Origin: an uncultured Flavobacteriales bacterium
GTDB lineage: Bacteria > Bacteroidota > Bacteroidia > Flavobacteriales_D > Crocinitomicaceae
Assembly (NCBI GenBank): GCA_903945495.1
Contig: CAJAVU010000021.1
Span: 335,594-399,593 of the forward strand
Length of the DNA: 64,000 nucleotides
Direction of reading: 5' to 3'
Positions 28,570-38,334 of the stretch are shown here, piece by piece. Made by a program: the position numbers and the translations under genes. The notes beneath the pieces are model-generated. The model was not told where the DNA came from, did not search any database, and saw only the letters and a program-made list of their open reading frames with translations. Each line of letters begins with the position of its first letter. The first letter of the stretch is position 1.

Positions 28570-29916
28570 ATGGAAAATAATAAAAAAGTAATCATCGTTG
28601 GAGCCGGCTTGGTTGGTTCATTGTGGTCAGTTTATTTATCAAAAGCAGGTTATTCTGTCACGATTTATGAACGTCGTCCCGATATTCGTAAAGCAGAAAT
28701 TTCTGCTGGAAAGTCAATTAATTTGGCCTTATCAAACAGAGGTTGGAAAGCATTGGATACTGTTGGTGTTGGTGATGAAATTCGCAAAATCGCGATTCCA
28801 ATGCACGGACGTGTGATGCACGACATGAAAGGAGATTTGACGTATCAACAATACGGTAAAGACGGCGAAGCGATTTACTCTGTTTCACGTGGAAAAGTCA
28901 ATGCAACCATGATGGACATTGCAGAAACACATGGAAAAGCAACGATTCATTACAACCACGATTGTCGAAAAGTGGATTTGAAAAACGGGATTGTTTACTT
29001 GACAAATTCCGTAACAGGTGAAGAAATCGTTGACAAAGCAGATTTAGTATTCGCTGCCGATGGAGCATTTTCTTCTGTGCGTTACAACTCAATGCAAAAA
29101 ACAGATCGCTTCCAATACAGTCAAAATTACATTGCTGATGGTTACCGCGAAATTTTACTTCCTGCAAATCCAGATGGTTCATACAGAATGGATAAAAACG
29201 CTTTGCATATTTGGCCACGTGGTCGTTTCATGATGATTGCCTTGGCAAACGAAGATGGTTCATTTACGTGTACTTTGTTCATGCCGCATGAAGGTGGAGA
29301 AAATGCCTTTGATAAATTAACATCGAAAGAAGCAGTTGATAATTTCTTCAAATCAACCTTCCCAGATTTCTATGAAATGATGCCAAACATCGCCGATGCG
29401 TGGGAAGATCATCCCTTATCTGCCTTGGCAATTGTTCGTTGTTATCCTTGGCACAATGGAAAAGTAGCTTTGATGGGTGACGCGGCGCATGCGACAGTTC
29501 CTTTCTACGGACAAGGAATGAATGCTGGTTTTGAAGATTGTACAGTTCTAAATGAATTGATGATCAAACACAACCACGATTGGGATGCAATTTTTGCGGA
29601 ATACAGTCCATTGCGTAAACCAGATGGTGATGCTTTACAAGATTTGTCGCTTGATAATTACTATGTAATGCGCGATTTTGTTGCAGATCCAGCGTTCTTA
29701 TTGCGTAAAAAAATCGAAGCAAAATTCAGTACTTTGTATCCAGAAAAGTGGATGCCGTTATACTCGCAAGTAACCTTCAGTGAAATTCGCTACAGTGTTG
29801 CGTATAAGCAAGGTCAAGTGCAAAATGGAATCATGGATCAAGTAATGGAGATGCCAAACATCGAACAAAACTGGGATTCAGAAGAAGTGATGCAAAAAAT
29901 CCTTTCCTTGTGTTAA
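28570..29916 (+). CDS. kmo: Kynurenine 3-monooxygenase (FAD-dependent)
   Basis: 448 aa; VIIVGAGLVGSLWSVYLSKAGYSVTIYERRPD, KSINLALSNRGWKAL, ALMGDAAHATVPFYGQGMNAGFEDC. Confidence 0.95.
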   Translation: MENNKKVIIVGAGLVGSLWSVYLSKAGYSVTIYERRPDIRKAEISAGKSINLALSNRGWKALDTVGVGDEIRKIAIPMHGRVMHDMKGDLTYQQYGKDGEAIYSVSRGKVNATMMDIAETHGKATIHYNHDCRKVDLKNGIVYLTNSVTGEEIVDKADLVFAADGAFSSVRYNSMQKTDRFQYSQNYIADGYREILLPANPDGSYRMDKNALHIWPRGRFMMIALANEDGSFTCTLFMPHEGGENAFDKLTSKEAVDNFFKSTFPDFYEMMPNIADAWEDHPLSALAIVRCYPWHNGKVALMGDAAHATVPFYGQGMNAGFEDCTVLNELMIKHNHDWDAIFAEYSPLRKPDGDALQDLSLDNYYVMRDFVADPAFLLRKKIEAKFSTLYPEKWMPLYSQVTFSEIRYSVAYKQGQVQNGIMDQVMEMPNIEQNWDSEEVMQKILSLC

Positions 29917-29933
29917 TTGATTAAATAAGAACT

Positions 29934-30824
29934 ATGAATAGAATTCTTTCAGCTGTATTTATACTGTCAGCGTTTGTTGTTTTTTCTCAACGCGATTTAA
30001 CTCCTGGTAAGAAAAGAGGCGATGTTTTTGGAAAGTCAGATTACAAAGATTACCGTTATTTTGGTTTACAAGTTTCTGGAGGGCCAACGTACATGTTTAC
30101 GCGCTCGAACAAAAACAATCCAACGTATGCAACAACAGATGCAATTGGAAGACCATTGGATTACACCTTTGATCCAGCTGGAAAATTAGGATTCTTCCTT
30201 GAAGTTGGAATGGCACATTTCCCGAAAAAACGCTCGAAATTGTCAACTAAATTGAAGACGGTTCTTGTGTCGTATTATGATTGGGGACTTGGCTTCAAAT
30301 ACCTTGGAGGAACTGAAACAACAACAATTAATTACTACAACCTTTCGAATCAATTATTGTCAACAACAACCGGAAAAGGTTCGTTTTACAATGGTTCGAT
30401 TTACGGTCGTTTTACCTTGCACAAAAACATCAACCTTACGAAAAAATACTTCATTGACAATGGTTTAGGTGTGAATTTCGATTACCGTTTAGTAAATGGA
30501 AATCAAGCGTATGATGGTGCTTCACTTCCGGGTGATCAATCCTTTGCGAAACCGTTTGCAGCACAATTGCACTATGATTTAGGATTTGGAATTAAAATGA
30601 GTCGCAGAAGTTACTTCATTCCAGGTGTTCAAATGCCAATTGTTGGTTTTGCACAATGGCGTGGCGGATGTGCAGCAACACATTGGTTTTCATCAAACTA
30701 TGTTCCTGCCTTGTTCCACTTGAAATTGATTTATTTATTCGAAAAGAAAGCAAAAGGTTGTCCTGCTGCGAAAGGCAACGACGACGACAATAAACGTTAC
30801 CGCGAAGGTCAAGGAGGAAATTAA
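29934..30824 (+). CDS. Putative outer-membrane beta-barrel protein
   Basis: 296 aa; signal peptide; FGLQVSGGPTYMF, beta-strand pattern. Confidence 0.55.
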   Translation: MNRILSAVFILSAFVVFSQRDLTPGKKRGDVFGKSDYKDYRYFGLQVSGGPTYMFTRSNKNNPTYATTDAIGRPLDYTFDPAGKLGFFLEVGMAHFPKKRSKLSTKLKTVLVSYYDWGLGFKYLGGTETTTINYYNLSNQLLSTTTGKGSFYNGSIYGRFTLHKNINLTKKYFIDNGLGVNFDYRLVNGNQAYDGASLPGDQSFAKPFAAQLHYDLGFGIKMSRRSYFIPGVQMPIVGFAQWRGGCAATHWFSSNYVPALFHLKLIYLFEKKAKGCPAAKGNDDDNKRYREGQGGN

Positions 30825-30830
30825 ACAAGG

Positions 30831-31184
30831 ATGAAAAAGATCTATTATTTAAGCACATGCGATACGTGTCAACGTATTTTAAAGGAAATTAATCCGGGAA
30901 AAGACGTTGAATTGCAAGATATAAAAGCACAAAACATTGATGCAACAACCTTGGATTGGATCAAAGAAAAAGTGGGTTCTTACGAAGCGTTGTTTTCAAA
31001 ACGTGCAATTAAATACCGTTCACTTGGACTCAATGAAATGAGTTTAACAGAAGCAGATTACCGAAAGCATTTATTGGAAGAATACACCTTTTTGAAACGT
31101 CCGTTTATGATCAACGGCGATGAGGTATTCATTGGCAATGCAAAGAAAGATGTTGCCGCTGCGGTGGAATCGTTTAACAAGTAA
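30831..31184 (+). CDS. ArsC/Spx-family thioredoxin-fold protein
   Basis: 117 aa; CDTCQRILKEI motif, KRPFMINGDEVFIGNAKKDV. Confidence 0.8.
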   Translation: MKKIYYLSTCDTCQRILKEINPGKDVELQDIKAQNIDATTLDWIKEKVGSYEALFSKRAIKYRSLGLNEMSLTEADYRKHLLEEYTFLKRPFMINGDEVFIGNAKKDVAAAVESFNK

Positions 31185-32111
31185 ATGAAAAACAAAACAC
31201 TTTCTGCGCACATTGCACTTTTCTTGGTAAATACATTGTATGGCGCCAGTCACGTGCTTGCGAAAGGTGTAATGCCAGCTTATTTAACACCCAACGTTTT
31301 CATCTTGTTTAGAGCTTTTGGAGCAACTGTGTTGTTTTGGATGGTGAAAGCCTTTTTTGTGCGTGAACGTGTTGAACGAAAAGATTTACTCTTACTCGCT
31401 TTTTGCGGATTGTTCGGCGTAGCCATTAATCAATTGTTCTTTTTTCATGGCTTGAATTTATCCTCATCCATCAACTCGGGAATCATCATGGCCTTTAACC
31501 CAATTTTGGTCGTTATTCTCTCGTTTTTTGTCTTAAAAGAATCGATTACGGTCACAAAAGCAGTGGGAATTCTCTTGGGAACAAGCGGCGCCATCTTACT
31601 CACCTTAACCGCCGGAACAGGAAAAGGCGATTCCATGTTGGGCGATTTCTTTCTCTTCATCAACGCCTTGAGTTATGCCATTTACTTGGTGATCGCAAAA
31701 CCATTGATGAAAAAATATTCTCCTTTAACGGTCATCACCTATGTCTTTACCTTTGGCTTGGGAATGTTGTTCGTGTATCCACCAGTCTTAACTGAATTGT
31801 TCCAAACAAATTTTACTGTTATTCCAACCGAAGCGTGGTTGAAAATCGTGTATGTGGTGGTGGGCGTTACCTTCATGACGTACTTGCTTACGATGTACGG
31901 CTTAAAATACCTCACGCCATCCGTTTCAAGCGCCTACATTTATTTCCAACCAGTAATGGTGATGTTCTTCGCATTTTCCTTCAGCGCACTTGGCATTGCA
32001 GCCGATTACACAGGAACCATCACCCTCGAAAAAATTGCCTACATGTTGGTGATTTTCTTAGGCGTTTACATTACTTCCCACAGCGCCATTCGATCGCGAT
32101 TGAAGGGGTGA
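31185..32111 (+). CDS. EamA/DMT-family transporter
   Basis: 308 aa, about 10 hydrophobic segments, two EamA-like halves. Confidence 0.88.
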   Translation: MKNKTLSAHIALFLVNTLYGASHVLAKGVMPAYLTPNVFILFRAFGATVLFWMVKAFFVRERVERKDLLLLAFCGLFGVAINQLFFFHGLNLSSSINSGIIMAFNPILVVILSFFVLKESITVTKAVGILLGTSGAILLTLTAGTGKGDSMLGDFFLFINALSYAIYLVIAKPLMKKYSPLTVITYVFTFGLGMLFVYPPVLTELFQTNFTVIPTEAWLKIVYVVVGVTFMTYLLTMYGLKYLTPSVSSAYIYFQPVMVMFFAFSFSALGIAADYTGTITLEKIAYMLVIFLGVYITSHSAIRSRLKG

Positions 32112-32356
32112 GTATCACAATATGGTAAAACTAATTTAATACTTTGTTAAAATACAAACAAGTGTAAAGGGCTTACTTTGTCGAAGAAATGCAATGTGTT
32201 CAACTCATGCCTATTAGCAGATTAAATAATCTCTTAAACTCCTAACTTACTAAATATCAATGTATGAAAGATTGCTTTTTTTGAATCAAAAAGAGTTCAA
32301 ACATAAAGCAAACAAATAAACTAAACCTATCACTTGATGATTCGTCTATCAGATAG

Positions 32357-33448
32357 ATGAAGTCAACACGCCTACTCATGCGAAATTGCCGAAATGGTGT
32401 TGCTCAGCCAACGAGGAATTTACTAAATTTACTAAAATCTTATTATTTGAATAAAGTACTTTTTATATTATTTCTAATTGTCATTAATATTGGTTACGGC
32501 CAAACGTACATTGATGTTACGAACCAATTTATTCAAAACCCAAGCTTTGAAGACTACACTGCTTGCCCACAAAGCAACTCCGCATACCCAAATTCAATGT
32601 GGATTGATAGCGTATTAGGTTGGTATGCACCAACACTAGGAACTAGTGATTATTTTAACGTTTGCAATACGAATAACCTTAATAGTGTTCCAAATAATAC
32701 CGCAGCTGGTTATCAATATGCTTATCATGGGAGTGCCTATTGTGGATTTTTAGCATATTCACTTTGGTCAAATCATATGTGGAGCGAGTATATTCAAACC
32801 CAATTGTTACAACCGCTTGAGGTTTCTAAGTATTATAAATTCACCATGAGAATAAATCGGGCAAATGATTATAATTTAGCAGTAAAGAATATCGGGGTAA
32901 ATTTCTCCGAATTCTCTGATACGGATCATACCAGTGCTAAATCTTTAAATATTTTACCGACTATTTTTAATGGTGCTGGCTATATTACAGATACGCTAAA
33001 CTGGATTGTTGTGCAAGGTGTTTTTCAAGCGTCAGGAGACGAAAATTATCTAACGATAGGTTGGTTTGGAGACACCATAACGGATGATTATACATTTTTT
33101 ATTCCACCAGACATTGACCCAATTACGGGAGATTCACTTTACTTAACAGATACATATTATTTGGTTGATAGTTTAAAACTCTACGAAATTGAATATGACT
33201 ATGAAGATTTTAATATCAACGTAATTACTCCAAATGGTGACAATATCAATGATGTATTTGAATTACCATTTTCTTATTCAAAAGTTTCCTTACTCAATAG
33301 ATGGGGAAACTTAATTTGGGAAAATACTGGAATGCAGTTTTGGAATGGTAAATCACAAGATGGTAATGATGTGAGTGATGGTGTTTACTTCTATGTGATT
33401 GAAACAGAAAATAAAACTTATAAAGGATTTGTTCAAGTAGTAAGGTAA
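32357..33448 (+). CDS. T9SS type B sorting domain-containing secreted protein
   Basis: C-terminal NVITPNGDNINDVFELPF...LLNRWGNLIWENTGMQFWNGKSQDGNDVSDGVYFYVIE. True start may be downstream near the signal peptide (LNKVLFILFLIVINIGYGQ). Confidence 0.85.
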   Translation: MKSTRLLMRNCRNGVAQPTRNLLNLLKSYYLNKVLFILFLIVINIGYGQTYIDVTNQFIQNPSFEDYTACPQSNSAYPNSMWIDSVLGWYAPTLGTSDYFNVCNTNNLNSVPNNTAAGYQYAYHGSAYCGFLAYSLWSNHMWSEYIQTQLLQPLEVSKYYKFTMRINRANDYNLAVKNIGVNFSEFSDTDHTSAKSLNILPTIFNGAGYITDTLNWIVVQGVFQASGDENYLTIGWFGDTITDDYTFFIPPDIDPITGDSLYLTDTYYLVDSLKLYEIEYDYEDFNINVITPNGDNINDVFELPFSYSKVSLLNRWGNLIWENTGMQFWNGKSQDGNDVSDGVYFYVIETENKTYKGFVQVVR

Positions 33449-33616
33449 AAATCAATTTTAAATGAATTTGTTCCCCAAATCACTTTAGCTTTTCAAGCAT
33501 CCCTTGCGCTGAAAAATCAAAAATAGCTTAAAAACGCTGTTTTTTCTTCAATTTACGCATTTCTAAACCCCAGTATTCACGGCACTTTCAGAAGAATGAG
33601 CTATAGATGCTAGATG

Positions 33617-33671
33617 GATAAAGCATAGATAAGCCATAGATAAAGCATAGATACTGTATGGATAGTGTATG
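33617..33671. repeat. Five tandem degenerate 11-bp repeats (GATAAAGCATA family)
   Basis: GATAAAGCATA|GATAAGCCATA|GATAAAGCATA|GATACTGTATG|GATAGTGTATG, in exact 11-bp phase. Confidence 0.9.
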
Positions 33672-33755
33672 AAAAAGAAATGGTAAAATCCTATTTATTG
33701 AAAATTATAGGATTTCAAGAAAGATACAAAGGTGCATCACCAAAGAATACCACGT

Positions 33756-35363
33756 TTAAAACAACTCCAAAATTCCGTACAAATCAACAACAGTGAAATA
33801 CGTTCCTTTGTCGCCCGTGAGTAAAAGCTTATTTGTACCCGGTTGAGGGTTCTCTAAATAGTAAATGGTATTAATTCCTTCTGTATAATTGATGTCCACT
33901 TCTGTAAAATGATGATCGAAGCTCTTGGAAGGTAATTCCGCTTGGTTTTTTGGCGTTTTATACTTGCCTAATTTGTTACCCGGAACAAACAACACCTGCT
34001 CATAACTGTTCAAGTGTAAATTGATACTCGCGCCTTTTTTCACAACTGCCGAATAAATGTCGCCCTTCTTTTGATTGCTGTACACAAAACAATACACGTC
34101 ATAACCCGATTCGTTTTTCAATAGCGTTAAGTGCTTGCCAGTTTTTTTGTTCAAGTCATTCACGTCTGAATAAAAGGTGTTCGCACGTTGTTTCGATGTA
34201 AAAACAGGACGCGTTGTATCGTAAACGCCTAAATTGTGTAAATCAGCATCGATCAAAAAATCCTTATACAATTCTTCCATGCGCTCGTTTTTCAGAGGAA
34301 CACGAATCGCCAACGAAACACCATTGCCCATCAACGGATTGTAGGCTGCCGTATCGTATAAATCCGGCTGGTATTTGTGCTCGATTTCCGTTAGCATGGA
34401 ATCAATTTTGATGCGCTCTTCTTTGGTGAATTGTTCAAACGATGTGGCTGATTGATTGATATCGTTCGGTGTTTCAGAAAAGGGTTTCTTCCAGACAATC
34501 CAAACAACCAAGGCTAAAAGTCCAACAATCAGTGAACTTGCTGCAATCGAACGAAATGAAATATGAATCTTGTTTTGAATCAAGGTGTTTTTCACGCGGA
34601 TCTTTCCATCTTTTAAGTCGCGCTTCAGTTCAGTGATCTTTTCTAAATGTTCTGGATTGAGTTCAATCTTCTCCAACTGTTTCAACAACCAATTGGCCAA
34701 GCGAACGGTACACGCTTTTTGCTTTACAATCCACAGCAATTGATCAACGTACCACAATTTTGTAGCATACGACGAGCGCGATAAATAATTCAATCCGCGG
34801 AGCATGTCATCCGAACAAAAAGCATGGATTTCTTCCAACAAAGCTTGTTCATTTTCTGCTGCTTCAATCTTATCCTTCGAAGCTGTAAAACGCTCTTGAA
34901 TTCCTTTAAACAACAATTGTTCAATGAACATGCGATCCGTTTCAGGCAATAATTGCGCATAGGAAAACGCACGAACCGTAACTTCTAAGACTTCATTTTC
35001 TTTGAAACGCAACAGCTGCGGCAACAAATATGGACTTAAAAATCCTTGAAAAGGCGCATACATCGTATGACCTTTCCAGTTTTGAGCATCGGTAAAATCG
35101 TTCGTTGGAACCTTTCCGATAAGCAACGATTTTAAAGAAGCGTATTGGTCGATCCAATCCAAGAAAACAACTTTCGTTAAATCGAGTTCTTGTAAGAAGA
35201 GTTGAAGTTCAGCGCTTGAATAGCTTTGTCCATCGATGGTCAATTCGCCATTTTCACTCTTTGCTTCAAGCGAAGAAAGAAGTTCATTCAGCTGCGTTTT
35301 GTCGGTAAAATCTCCGTCAAATTGGAATGCTGCTCGTAGCGATTGTAGCGAGATGAACTTCAT
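33756..35363 (-). CDS. Hypothetical protein with a single central TM segment
   Basis: 535 aa; hydrophobic segment SLIVGLLALVVWIVW near the middle; no recognised domain. Confidence 0.5.
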   Translation of the reverse strand: MKFISLQSLRAAFQFDGDFTDKTQLNELLSSLEAKSENGELTIDGQSYSSAELQLFLQELDLTKVVFLDWIDQYASLKSLLIGKVPTNDFTDAQNWKGHTMYAPFQGFLSPYLLPQLLRFKENEVLEVTVRAFSYAQLLPETDRMFIEQLLFKGIQERFTASKDKIEAAENEQALLEEIHAFCSDDMLRGLNYLSRSSYATKLWYVDQLLWIVKQKACTVRLANWLLKQLEKIELNPEHLEKITELKRDLKDGKIRVKNTLIQNKIHISFRSIAASSLIVGLLALVVWIVWKKPFSETPNDINQSATSFEQFTKEERIKIDSMLTEIEHKYQPDLYDTAAYNPLMGNGVSLAIRVPLKNERMEELYKDFLIDADLHNLGVYDTTRPVFTSKQRANTFYSDVNDLNKKTGKHLTLLKNESGYDVYCFVYSNQKKGDIYSAVVKKGASINLHLNSYEQVLFVPGNKLGKYKTPKNQAELPSKSFDHHFTEVDINYTEGINTIYYLENPQPGTNKLLLTGDKGTYFTVVDLYGILELF

Positions 35364-35375
35364 AGCACCAGTTAT

Positions 35376-36977
35376 TTATTTCAACTGTTTTATAGCTGTT
35401 TGCACTTCGCGATCAAACTTGTTCGACACTTGGTAGTAGCCATCTTCTAGCCACATTTGTCGTGCAATTTCAGCTTTCAAAGTGCGCGCAATCAATCCTT
35501 TACTGTGATTAAAATCGCTCTTAACAAACTTAATTTTATACTCTTTTGCAGCAAATGCCGTGAAGTGATTTAAGATAGCATCGTTCACCGTGAATTTCTT
35601 ATCGAATTCTGCTACAGATTTCCAAGTATTGCGTTTGTTTTGCACGAAATCGAAGGCAAAGGCATTAAAGGATTGCGAATAACGTAAGTCGGTGAAATAC
35701 CAACTTGAACCAGAAGAATCAAGTGGAACAAATACATCCGGCATGATTCCACCACCACCGTAAACGATTTTACCTTTTGGTGTTTTGTACTTCAGTGAAT
35801 CATTGAAATACGTTGAGTCTTGCACATACAATTCTCCGCTATCGTAACGATCCAATTGATCATTCATGTATTCTTCGTAACCTTCCTTATACGGTTTTTG
35901 GATACAACGTCCAGTTGGTGTGTAATAACGAGCAATTGTTAAACGCAAGTTACTTCCATCGCGTAATTTCACATCTTCTTGCACCAAACCTTTTCCAAAT
36001 GAACGGCGTCCAACAATGGTTCCGCGGTCATTGTCTTGAATTGCTCCAGCCAAAATTTCACTTGCAGAAGCTGATTGTGCGTTGATGAGTACTACTAATT
36101 CTGTGCTTTCCAACATTCCTCCGCCAGTAGAGCGATAAACTTCAGATCGTGTATGTTCGCCTTTCGTTTTCACGATCACCAAATCCTTTATCAAAAATTC
36201 ATCTGCAATATCTGTAGCTGATTGTAAAATTCCACCGCCGTTGTTGCGCAAATCGAGGATCATTTTGGTCATTCCTTTTGATTTCAAATACTCAGCAGCC
36301 TTTCTAAATTCATCCGTTGTGGTTGCAGAAAACTGTTCAATTTTAATGTAGCCAATTTTTGGTTGAATCATGTAGGCCGATAAAACCGATTCAATTGGAA
36401 TAGCACCTCTTACAATTTCTTTGGTAAACTGTTTTCCATTGCGGTCAATTTTCACGGTGACAATCGTATTTTCTTTTCCTTTCAACAAGGACATCACTTT
36501 ATCGTTTGTGATTTTCTTTTTAGCGATTTTTTTACCATTCACCTCAATGATTTTATCACCCGCTTTCAACCCAGCTTTTGAAGAAGGCGAAAAGGCGATG
36601 ACATTTGTAATGCAAACCGTATCACGTAAAATGAAGAAGCGCACACCAACACCACCAAACTCACCATTGATGGATTCCGTCATTTCCGCTAAATCTTTTG
36701 CCGCGATGTAATTGCTGTGCGGATCCAATTTGTGAAGCATGTCAGAAATCGTTTGCTCGAACAACTCTTCGCCATTTAAAGAATCCACGTATTTTTTATC
36801 CAAGACTTCAATGATGTCTTGCATTTTTCGGTATTTCGCTGCACCTCCAGAAAGTTGATATTCTGAACTTCCAGTACTCAACAAGTTTCCAAGGTATAAA
36901 CCAATTATTAGCGTTAGAGCCAATAAAAGTGGTAAGCGATAATTAACGTTAGAATTTTCCTCCATCAGTATTTTCAA
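35376..36977 (-). CDS. S41 family C-terminal processing peptidase
   Basis: 533 aa; PDZ (SPSSKAGLKAGDKIIEVNGKK), MILDLRNNGGGILQSATDIADEF, SASASEILAGAIQDNDRGTIVGRRSFGKGLVQ. Confidence 0.93.
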   Translation of the reverse strand: MKILMEENSNVNYRLPLLLALTLIIGLYLGNLLSTGSSEYQLSGGAAKYRKMQDIIEVLDKKYVDSLNGEELFEQTISDMLHKLDPHSNYIAAKDLAEMTESINGEFGGVGVRFFILRDTVCITNVIAFSPSSKAGLKAGDKIIEVNGKKIAKKKITNDKVMSLLKGKENTIVTVKIDRNGKQFTKEIVRGAIPIESVLSAYMIQPKIGYIKIEQFSATTTDEFRKAAEYLKSKGMTKMILDLRNNGGGILQSATDIADEFLIKDLVIVKTKGEHTRSEVYRSTGGGMLESTELVVLINAQSASASEILAGAIQDNDRGTIVGRRSFGKGLVQEDVKLRDGSNLRLTIARYYTPTGRCIQKPYKEGYEEYMNDQLDRYDSGELYVQDSTYFNDSLKYKTPKGKIVYGGGGIMPDVFVPLDSSGSSWYFTDLRYSQSFNAFAFDFVQNKRNTWKSVAEFDKKFTVNDAILNHFTAFAAKEYKIKFVKSDFNHSKGLIARTLKAEIARQMWLEDGYYQVSNKFDREVQTAIKQLK

Positions 36978-37398
36978 TTTGAATTAGTTCAATTCCCGCA
37001 TCTTTTAGGAAATCAATTCCCGCCGTATCTTTGTATGAATCCTTAAAAACAACACGTGTGATACCTGCTTGAAGCACTAATTTACTACAATCTTTGCACG
37101 GAGAAAGGGTTAAATACAAGGTTGCTCCTTTGCAGTTGTTCGTAGATTTCGCCACTTTTAAAATCGCATTTGCTTCGGCATGTAGCACATACCAATTCGT
37201 TTCACCGTTCTCATTTTCGCAACAATTGTCAAATCCAGCAGGCGTTCCATTGTAGCCATCGGAAATAATCATTCCATCATTCACGATAATTGCTCCTACT
37301 TTTTTGCGTTGACAATGTGATAATTGTGACCAAGATTCAGCCATTTTTAAATAAGCTGTATCGTAACGTAATTGTTTTTGTAATTCTTTATTCTCCAT
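36949..37398 (-). CDS. Deoxycytidylate deaminase (ComEB-like)
   Basis: 149 aa; HAEANAILKVAK and LYLTLSPCKDCSKLVLQAGI zinc-binding motifs. Confidence 0.92.
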   Translation of the reverse strand: MENKELQKQLRYDTAYLKMAESWSQLSHCQRKKVGAIIVNDGMIISDGYNGTPAGFDNCCENENGETNWYVLHAEANAILKVAKSTNNCKGATLYLTLSPCKDCSKLVLQAGITRVVFKDSYKDTAGIDFLKDAGIELIQIENTDGGKF

Positions 37399-37475
37399 AA
37401 TTCTTCAATGCGCAAAAATAACAAATTGAACTTCTAAAGATTGGTTTTTAAGCTTATTTGGGATAAAAGTGGGAC

Positions 37476-38168
37476 TTAAACAGTGAATTTGTAACCAACC
37501 GCTCGAATCGAATGAAAATAAATTGGATTTTTTGGATCGTCTTCAAACAATTTACGGAAGGAGAGAATATAATTATCAATTGTTCGTGAAGTTGGAAACT
37601 GGTCTTTCCCCCAAATTTTATCCAAGATTTCGTCGCGAGAAATAACGATACCTTCTTTCTCAGCAAATAATTTCAATAGTTCGATTTCTTTCTTCGAAAT
37701 GGTTACACCAACGTTGGAACGAATATCAATGACTTCATACGTTTCAAAATTCACTTCTTTCCCGCCAATAATCAAGGTGCTCGGCTGGCTATTTTTTTGC
37801 GTTAAATGTTTCGTCAGAATATTGACGCGCAACAACAATTCTTCGAGATCAAAAGGTTTACTCAAGTAATCGTTCCCGCCCAATTTCAATCCAGCGATGC
37901 GATCTTCGGTTGTGCCTTTGGCAGATAGAAACAAAATTGGAACGTCGCCGTGCTTGCGGATTTCTTTGCAAATGTCTAAACCGCTTACTTCAGGCAGCAT
38001 CACATCCAAGATAATCAAATCCAATTTCGCCAACTCTTGCGCTTGTTGAAACGCCACTCGGCCGTTGTGAATGCATTGCACGTCGTATTGATCCAATTCT
38101 AAATTCAACTGAATTAAATCAGCCAAACTTTTCTCATCTTCAACCAAGCAAACCTTAATCATAAGCAA
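37476..38168 (-). CDS. OmpR-family response regulator
   Basis: 230 aa; VCLVEDEKSLADLIQ, DLIILDVMLPEVSG, C-terminal winged helix (SRTIDNYILSFRKLFEDDPKNPIYFHSIRAVGYKF). Confidence 0.92.
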   Translation of the reverse strand: MLMIKVCLVEDEKSLADLIQLNLELDQYDVQCIHNGRVAFQQAQELAKLDLIILDVMLPEVSGLDICKEIRKHGDVPILFLSAKGTTEDRIAGLKLGGNDYLSKPFDLEELLLRVNILTKHLTQKNSQPSTLIIGGKEVNFETYEVIDIRSNVGVTISKKEIELLKLFAEKEGIVISRDEILDKIWGKDQFPTSRTIDNYILSFRKLFEDDPKNPIYFHSIRAVGYKFTV

Positions 38169-38304
38169 ATTTGTTTCAACGAAGTTAAGGAATTTTAAGC
38201 AGTGATAAATCGCTCAAAAAAGTTCAAATTTAAAGACTTAAGAAAAGATAGGTGAATTTCATCCCTTTTTTGTTTTTAAACCTTGATGGTCAGAAAATTT
38301 AGAC

Positions 38305-38312
38305 TAATTTTG
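38305..38312 (+). promoter_or_regulatory. Bacteroidetes -7 box-like motif TAATTTTG
   Basis: Matches TAnnTTTG, 23 bp upstream of the purH ATG. Confidence 0.45.
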
Positions 38313-38334
38313 CACTTTCTTACATTTTCAGGAG

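Noticed and set aside
30831-31184. Arsenic-resistance locus
   Set aside because: Single ArsC/Spx-like protein with no arsR, arsB or acr3 neighbours; family includes non-arsenical members.
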